DNA from: Pseudobacteroides cellulosolvens ATCC 35603 = DSM 2933
GTDB taxonomy: Bacteria; Bacillota; Clostridia; Acetivibrionales; DSM-2933
Direction: 5' to 3'
Assembly (NCBI RefSeq): GCF_001262605.1
Contig: NZ_LGTC01000001.1
Span: 3,299,001 to 3,363,000 of the forward strand
Length of the DNA: 64,000 nt
In this document: piece by piece, positions 59,560 to 64,000 of the stretch
Position numbering within the stretch: position 1 is the stretch's first letter
Layout of the letters: the number at the start of each line of letters is the position of its first letter
Notes under the pieces: model-generated
Database searches by the model: none
Seen by the model: only the letters and a program-made list of their open reading frames with translations
Told to the model about the DNA's origin: nothing
Made by a program: the position numbers and the translations under genes

Positions 59560-59939
59560 GCTCAATAATGCCTTATAATTAACAAAAACTGTAAGGCATA
59601 AAGAAGGATATTTTGAAAAAATAAGTCCTTTAAAACAAGTAATACATTCATAGGGAGTGAAAAAATATTATATGAACATAAAAGATTATAACTTAAACAC
59701 GGTTTGTACACAAAAAAACAAAATTTATAGTGGGGTAAATAGCCTGTCTAATAGGGGTTTAGCAATATCTTCATTTTTCTATAATATTTTCATAAGGTTT
59801 TACTTATATTCCCCGAAGGGTTTTTCGGTTAAAAAATCCGTCTGTCAGTCCGATTTTGATTTTTCTGGGTGTTTGGGAATTTGGACCAAAAGTTTTTATA
59901 ATTTTCATCAATCAAACTTTGGAATAATGGAGGTTAGAC
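59560..59939 (+). other. Gap between primase and DUF6017 genes
   Basis: 380 bp. An open frame of 98 codons (59657-59953) lacks a good RBS, has a poor composition and overlaps the next gene's start, so I do not call it. A small hairpin CCCCGAAGGGTTTTTCGG lies near 59812-59829. Nothing else is supported. Confidence 0.4.
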
Positions 59940-60605
59940 ATGAATTATTTTAGTGATACATCAATATCCTGGAGAGCAAAAGGTATTTTGTGCTATTTTT
60001 TAAGTGATAAAAATAGAAAACTTAAACCTAAGGATATTGAGGAGATTTCTAAGGAAGGCCGTGATGCGGTATATTCCGCAATTAATGAATTACTGGATAA
60101 TGGCTATATACAAAGGGTTGAGATACGTGAGAAAGGAAGGTTTATTGCAGTTGAGTATAAGGTAAATGATCTAAAAATACCGTATACGGAAATCAAGGAA
60201 ATGGATAAAATAAATCAGTCTGTCAGTCAACATTCTGTAATTCCGGAAAACAAAGAATATTCCGAGATAGAGAGGTATTTTAAGGAGCTTATTAAGTACG
60301 ATCAGATGGTTTTGGTCTATAAAGAGAAAGATATTGAGCTCCTGGATGAGATAGTGCTGAACATAATGGATATGTATTATAGCGAATATACTACTGTAAA
60401 TAGGGATAGAAAGCCACAAGCTATTATAAGGCCGGTACTTAGTAAGCTGGATCCCGGGAAGGTGACATATATACTTGAGCAATATAAAAGTGTTACAACA
60501 GAGATAAAAAACGTTAAAGGATACCTGCAGACAGTTATTTATAACTCAGTTTTTGAGGAAAAATCAAAGTATGAAAACTGGAAAAAGATAATTTATGGGG
60601 ATTAA
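59940..60605 (+). CDS. Replication-initiator-like protein with N-terminal HTH and DUF6017
   Basis: 221 residues. The N-terminal winged helix has SISWRAKGILCYFLSDKNRK and IEEISKEGRDAVYSAINELL, DNGYIQRVEIREKGRF, a common opening of replication and conjugation proteins in Firmicute plasmids. The C-terminal part (about 120-215: IELLDEIVLNIMDMYYSEYT, AIIRPVLSKLDPGKVTYILE, NVKGYLQTVIYNSVFEEKSK) matches DUF6017, found at the end of RepA-type initiators. It is shorter than usual. GGAGG precedes the ATG by six bases. With Rep and primase it forms a plasmid-derived module; whether it initiates or only accompanies replication is not clear. Confidence 0.7.
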   Translation: MNYFSDTSISWRAKGILCYFLSDKNRKLKPKDIEEISKEGRDAVYSAINELLDNGYIQRVEIREKGRFIAVEYKVNDLKIPYTEIKEMDKINQSVSQHSVIPENKEYSEIERYFKELIKYDQMVLVYKEKDIELLDEIVLNIMDMYYSEYTTVNRDRKPQAIIRPVLSKLDPGKVTYILEQYKSVTTEIKNVKGYLQTVIYNSVFEEKSKYENWKKIIYGD

Positions 60606-60677
60606 GTTAAAACAATCCAAATTGCGGTTTTTATTATAAGATTGATACTAGAACAGTTATTGCGGCAGCTACAGCTA

Positions 60678-60695
60678 GAGGTAGTGGGAGCATCC
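60678..60695 (+). repeat. 18-bp match to the inside of the Tn3 right end
   Basis: GAGGTAGTGGGAGCATCC is identical, inverted, to 52050-52067, with looser similarity for about 30 bases after it (AAAG, AATTATT). It lies in the gap between the DUF6017 gene and the integrase fragment. It could be the shared end of a lost gene. Confidence 0.5.
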
Positions 60696-60771
60696 TGACG
60701 CCATAGGCAAAGCAAATGTTAATTATTGGTAGTTGAAAAGAAGGTTTTTATTTTTCTCTATTGAATTGTTA

Positions 60772-61113
60772 TTAATTTTGAAAATATATTTTGATATTAA
60801 TGCTCCTTGCTGTCCTGGATGAAGTAACTGGAGTGATGGGGGAAACTTTCTTGTTTTCATAGGGATTCTGAAGCCATCGCATAAATGCTGCCATTTCATC
60901 AAGTCCAATATCTCGATAATCAAGCTGCTCCTGATCCAAATACTCGAAAAATAGCTTTAGATGATAGCAGTAGGCTCTAAGCGTGTTCCGAGCTGCACCG
61001 GTATTGTCTTTGTACTTCAAGTATTTCAGAACAGGTTCAACCGGGTCACTGTTATTGTTTAGTAATATATACCTTGTTTTATTATTGGGTGTAATGACCG
61101 TCTCAACTCTCAT
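60772..61113 (-). pseudogene. Tyrosine recombinase (integrase), N-terminal fragment
   Basis: 113 residues. The SAM-like core-binding domain is present: VEPVLKYLKYKDNTGAARNT, LRAYCYHLKLFFEYLDQEQL then YRDIGLDEMAAFMRWLQNP. The frame ends soon after SRTARSINI, so the whole catalytic domain (R-H-R-Y residues) is missing. It lies at the end of the plasmid-like module and could be the remnant of the enzyme that integrated it. The stretch 61114-61408 beyond it has a 9-bp hairpin AACTCATAG/CTATGAGTT (61232-61262) and no gene. Confidence 0.75.
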
Positions 61114-61408
61114 AATTAATCCAACTATTTCTATAAATTTACCTTGTACAAGATAAATCCAATATACTATAGAGACATCAATGAAACAATTAAGTTATTA
61201 TATAAATATTGATAGAAAAATACATAAAAATAACTCATAGAATACTATGAATACTATGAGTTATGAGAGTTAAGTTAATCCGACAAAACACACGCTAAGA
61301 CAATAATTGGAATAATGTTGGCGATTTTACTCACGTTAAGATTAAAAAGGAGTATGGCTGGACAGGTACTTCGGGGAATTCCCCCCAAAGCTTTTCACTT
61401 TGGCGTTA

Positions 61409-61547
61409 GCCGGTGAAGAGATGTGGCAGGATGACATCAGGGGATGACCCTTGTTAGCATTTCTTCATGTCCTGCCTTTATATATACGCATTGTTATATG
61501 AAGTCGCAAGACCCTATATTCAGAGAACGACAGGACGCCGTTCCCTC
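61409..61547 (-). repeat. Structured 3' element, copy 2 (after the acetyltransferase)
   Basis: It shares with 62281-62428 the blocks GCCGGTGA, TTCTTCATG, GCATTGTTAT.T.AAGTCG, TTCAGAGA and CAGGACG in the same order. A hairpin GAACG-ACAGGACGC-CGTTC sits next to the gene end, and GGCAGGA pairs with TCCTGCC in the middle. Two more hairpins (GGGGAATTCCCC and AAAG..CTTT) lie just outside, near 61374-61402. Confidence 0.6.
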
Positions 61548-61556
61548 AAAAAACGC

Positions 61557-62126
61557 TTATTTATTTGCTTCTTCAAATTCTTCTTTTGTTAGTCCGAAAA
61601 GAATCTCATCATAATATCTACCATTTGAATAAACCATCTGGCGTCTTCGTCCTTCTTCCTTACAACCTAATTTTTTCAACATTGTTCCTGATGCAATGTT
61701 TCCATCTAGAATACTTCCATAATATTTATTTAGCCTTCTTTCATGGAATGCATACTTCAATAAAATTTTCATTGCAGCAGTCCCATAACCTTTGCCTCTG
61801 TGATTCTGATCTATTTGCATCCCAATAGAAAACGTTCCATTTCTTTCATCTACTGAATTTAGATTTAACCCTCCAACATTTACACCATCAAGAGTTTCAA
61901 TAGTAAACATTATACGTCCAGTACCTGGTGTAAAATTTATAAACTTACATATCAAATCTTTAGCTTCTTGTACTGTTGGCGGAAGTTCAACTTCATAATC
62001 CAAAAGTCTTCTTGATTCTGAATCAAAGCGGTTATAGTAGTGCACTTCCCAATCCCCTTCCTCTACAGCTCGCAAACGGACTATTTCATTTTGCCAAAAA
62101 TAATTTTGATAATTAATATCTCTCAT
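61557..62126 (-). CDS. GNAT family acetyltransferase (RimJ/RimL-like)
   Basis: About 189 residues from the ATG at 62126 (MRDINYQNYFWQNEIVRLRA), which has GGAGG eight bases before it; a frame to 62168 exists. Motifs: VRLRAVEEGDWEVHYYNRF, RIMFTIETLDGVNVGGLNL, FSIGMQIDQNHRGKGYGTAA (acetyl-CoA loop H-R-G-K-G-Y-G) and AFHERRLNKYYGSILDGNIA, then LKKLGCKEEGRRRQMVYSNG. This is the RimJ/RimL-type layout, acting on protein N-termini, amino acids or drugs in the cytoplasm. Structured elements lie on both sides, so it appears to be carried as a unit. Confidence 0.85.
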   Translation of the reverse strand: MRDINYQNYFWQNEIVRLRAVEEGDWEVHYYNRFDSESRRLLDYEVELPPTVQEAKDLICKFINFTPGTGRIMFTIETLDGVNVGGLNLNSVDERNGTFSIGMQIDQNHRGKGYGTAAMKILLKYAFHERRLNKYYGSILDGNIASGTMLKKLGCKEEGRRRQMVYSNGRYYDEILFGLTKEEFEEANK

Positions 62127-62178
62127 CTTCAAACCTCCACTATATTTATACATTGTCAAGTAAGCCATACCTCAACCC

Positions 62179-62197
62179 CGCCACACGATGTGGCGGT
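62179..62197. repeat. Hairpin before the acetyltransferase
   Basis: CCGCCACA pairs with TGTGGCGG around CGA. It is the outermost of several hairpins, with CGAT..ATCG and GCCGC-TTC-GCGGC, that lie beside structured element copy 1. GC-rich compared with its surroundings. Confidence 0.6.
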
Positions 62198-62280
62198 CAA
62201 CCCTTGCGATTTCATATCGTCGGCATGGAAGAAGTTCCAGAGCCGGATCCAAAAGGATAACCCGTGAGAGCCGCTTCGCG

Positions 62281-62428
62281 GCCGGTGATGGAATTTGGTG
62301 CGGCATTCTTCATGCTCCTTCTTCGAAGAATTTACTTCATGATCTTCTACCCCGAACCTTTACTTCCATGCATTGTTATTTAAAGTCGAACGCCCCTTGT
62401 TCAGAGACCCACAGGACGTGGGTCTCTT
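62281..62428 (-). repeat. Structured 3' element, copy 1 (after the methyltransferase)
   Basis: It has the same ordered blocks as 61409-61547. The terminal hairpin is GAGACCCAC-AGGAC-GTGGGTCTC, keeping the CAGGACG loop but with a stem different from copy 2, which is compensatory. It begins 13 bp after the methyltransferase stop. Confidence 0.6.
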
Positions 62429-62441
62429 CAATATACCTCAT

Positions 62442-62993
62442 TTATTTATGCCCTATAATTAACGGTTTCTTTGCATCGATAATAATTGATACCATACCAA
62501 GGTTTTCTAGTGAATTTCTTGTATCAAATCTAAGGGATCTTCCTATCATGCCATCATTTTCATTCCAATATGTATAATGAAAATCGCCATTCTCATCACA
62601 GTATTCAAGCAAAGACACTTCAAATCCTGCTTTTTCAAAAACACTGATTAATGTCTTATAATCATAAACAATTTTATGTGTGGCTGCAGGATGATCTTTA
62701 GGCCCTGGTCCACCAATTTGCACCATATTTTGGTACCATTCATTTCTAAAATATTTATCTGGAACAGCACAGCGAATGTATCCACCTGGCTTTAGATATC
62801 TATAACAATTTTTTGCTGCTAATATTCCTTCTTCATATGTGAGATGTTCCCATATATGCTCAGCAAGTAAAGCATCAATACTTTCAATTGGAAACATCTT
62901 CTTCCAATCTGATATTTTAACTAAGTTTAAATCTTTTTCTTGTGCGTTGTGTCTACAACCCCTATTAGGGGTACTGGCAGCAAAACGCGGATT
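62442..62993 (-). pseudogene. SAM-dependent methyltransferase, N-terminus lost
   Basis: The frame is open from 62993, after a stop, with no start there. From KDLNLVKISDWKKMF on it matches a class I methyltransferase subfamily: IDALLAEHIWEHLTYEEGIL, AAKNCYRYLKPGGYIRCAVP, GGPGPKDHPAATHKIVYDYK and GRSLRFDTRNSLENLGMVSI then IIDAKKP. The glycine-rich SAM motif I that should come first is missing, replaced by unrelated sequence (AASTPNRGCRHNAQE). An ATG at 62897 would give 151 residues but no cofactor site. It is probably inactive. Confidence 0.7.
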
Positions 62994-63184
62994 TTATACG
63001 CTTAGAAATAAAAGGTTGAAAAATAGCCATTTTTATATACTTTAACGTATTCTCAGAATTTCACGTTGGTAGTAATTAAGCGTTCTTGGCAATAAATATG
63101 GCTATAAGTTATATCAACATTGCATAGAATACTGCTTCTTGGAATAATCTACCGCTTAAAAGATGCCTGTACCCTATTTACCCA
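62994..63184. other. Gap before the terminator
   Basis: AT-rich, no gene. A TTAAGCG...CGCTTAA pair spans about 63076-63166. Just inside the methyltransferase frame ACCCC-TATTA-GGGGT (62958-62972) forms a small palindrome. Nothing else is supported. Confidence 0.35.
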
Positions 63185-63229
63185 AAAAAGGTACTTTTGA
63201 ATATTAATAGTATTCAAAAGTACCTTTTT
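63185..63229. terminator. Strong bidirectional terminator
   Basis: AAAAAGGTACTTTTGAATA pairs perfectly with TATTCAAAAGTACCTTTTT (19 bp, loop of 7). On the minus strand it closes the gene ending at 63301. Confidence 0.9.
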
Positions 63230-63300
63230 CCTCCCACCGCTTAGTGGCCTATTTAAGTATTTTTGCAACCTCATAATAATTGAGGTAACAGTTTAATCAA

Positions 63301-63951
63301 TTATTTCTTTTGTTTTTTTAAACCATTAGTAATATCATTTACTAAAATATCTACATTATTATTGTCATATTTCGAAACAGCTTCATTATCAGAGAAAGAT
63401 ATTACTTTAGAGTTTTTTTCTATTTTGAACAATCCATTTTCTGCATCTACTGAAGAATATAAATTGTCAGTTCCTGGATGTTTCTTAAGTATTAATAATA
63501 CTTTCTGTTCTCTTTTTATTTTTGTCTCTCCTTCATCATTCCCTGCTTGACCCATCTGCCCAACGGTAATAATATCAGTTGTTGGTGAACTGCCATAAAT
63601 TACTTTTTCAATTTGTACATTTGTATGAGTTACTTCCATTTTTGTATTTATATTAGGGTACATAGCCTTAAGTTTCTTTGCTTGGCTTTCTCCTCCTGGC
63701 AGAGGAAATTCTGTTTCAACGGTTTTTCCATCGTCTATTACTTTTCCAATAGCAACAAGATCAGCAAATTTTAAAATTTCGTCTATTGAATTTATTTTTA
63801 TCCTAAAAGCTGTTTCATCAAAGGATTTTGATCCAATAATTTTAGTATCTGATATATTATTTTCGTTTTTGGCAAAAGTAAAAATAGTTACAAAAGCGAC
63901 TGCCAATATAGTTACTGTTAGAGAAACATATTTAATATATTTGTTTGCCAT
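63301..63951 (-). CDS. Hypothetical membrane-anchored extracytoplasmic protein
   Basis: 216 residues. One N-terminal helix (about 8-27, after a Lys-rich start) anchors or exports a soluble domain of about 185 residues: INSIDEILKFADLVAIGKVI near 55-75, then strands ending VTHTNVQIEKVIYG, DIITVGQMGQAGNDEGETKI, EQKVLLILKKHPG and NLYSSVDAENGLFKI. The A-D-L-V-A-I-G-K-V then V-E-K-V-I-Y-G pattern is that of a common Clostridia/Bacillus hypothetical family with a small beta-barrel. No catalytic motif is visible. AGGAGG lies just before the ATG. It is monocistronic with a strong terminator. Confidence 0.65.
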   Translation of the reverse strand: MANKYIKYVSLTVTILAVAFVTIFTFAKNENNISDTKIIGSKSFDETAFRIKINSIDEILKFADLVAIGKVIDDGKTVETEFPLPGGESQAKKLKAMYPNINTKMEVTHTNVQIEKVIYGSSPTTDIITVGQMGQAGNDEGETKIKREQKVLLILKKHPGTDNLYSSVDAENGLFKIEKNSKVISFSDNEAVSKYDNNNVDILVNDITNGLKKQKK

Positions 63952-64000
63952 AGTAAAATTCCTCCTTCTTTTTTATGGATAAAACCCTATTAAGTCACTT

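Noticed and set aside
59657..59953. 98-codon open frame before the DUF6017 gene
   Set aside because: No good ribosome-binding site, odd composition (runs of aromatic and basic residues), and overlap with a well-supported start.
61345..62428. Canonical integron attC sites after the two small genes
   Set aside because: The elements are structured and follow each gene, but the inverse core sites RYYYAAC and GTTRRRY could not be found in the right arrangement, and no integron integrase is in the window.
1..64000. CRISPR arrays, tRNA and rRNA genes
   Set aside because: No regularly spaced identical repeats with unique spacers and no tRNA or rRNA landmarks were seen; the iterons at 57 kb have no spacers of CRISPR type.

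Overview
The window reads as chromosome of an AT-rich, spore-forming, cellulolytic member of the Clostridia. It holds two dockerin-bearing cellulosomal enzymes (a GH9 cellulase and a GH43 arabinanase), a GerW/YtfJ spore-protein pair, an SLH-domain surface protein, a T-box leader and FabV. The dockerin wording (INMxDVxxIAxxF) suggests the Acetivibrio/Pseudobacteroides group; that placement is inference only.

Layout. 1-20 kb is mostly ordinary chromosome: UPF0316 (cut by the window edge), a SecA-type ATPase, a B12-binding protein in one operon with an FtsX-type ABC exporter, Bcp, the ytfI/ytfJ pair, a CsoR-family repressor, a T-box-controlled LeuA/CimA-type synthase, fabV, a PadR/DUF2812 pair, a GGDEF-EAL protein, an ABC-F ATPase and a DEAD-box helicase split by a frameshift. 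20-27 kb is a redox region: a glutaredoxin-like protein behind a CsoR-type operator, a thioredoxin/thioredoxin-reductase fusion (frameshifted), and a minus-strand cluster of SLH protein, CcdA-like membrane protein and two polyferredoxin membrane proteins that share a cysteine-rich motif. 27-34 kb has a GT39-type glycosyltransferase, the cellulosomal enzymes and an orphan membrane protein.

34-41 kb is a scrapyard: polymorphic-toxin tips and immunity genes, an IS110 fragment, a SLOG-domain fragment and a DDE-transposase remnant interrupted by an intact IS66-family element with an exact 8-bp target duplication. 41,043-52,122 is a Tn3-family transposon with 47-bp perfect terminal repeats. Its cargo is modABC, a TauE/SafE permease, a DNA-binding/substrate-binding fusion regulator and a CLC-F type fluoride antiporter behind a fluoride riboswitch. 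It abuts a second Tn3-type transposase. 55-61 kb is a plasmid-type replication module (Rep with HTH, four iterons, AEP-like primase, DUF6017 protein) ending in an integrase fragment. 61-63 kb holds two small genes (acetyltransferase, truncated methyltransferase), each followed by a copy of the same structured element, giving a cassette-like look.

Three families of short dispersed intergenic repeats were found by eye. One has compensatory changes in its stems. Two single-base losses in homopolymers break otherwise normal genes within 2.4 kb, so sequencing error must be considered there.
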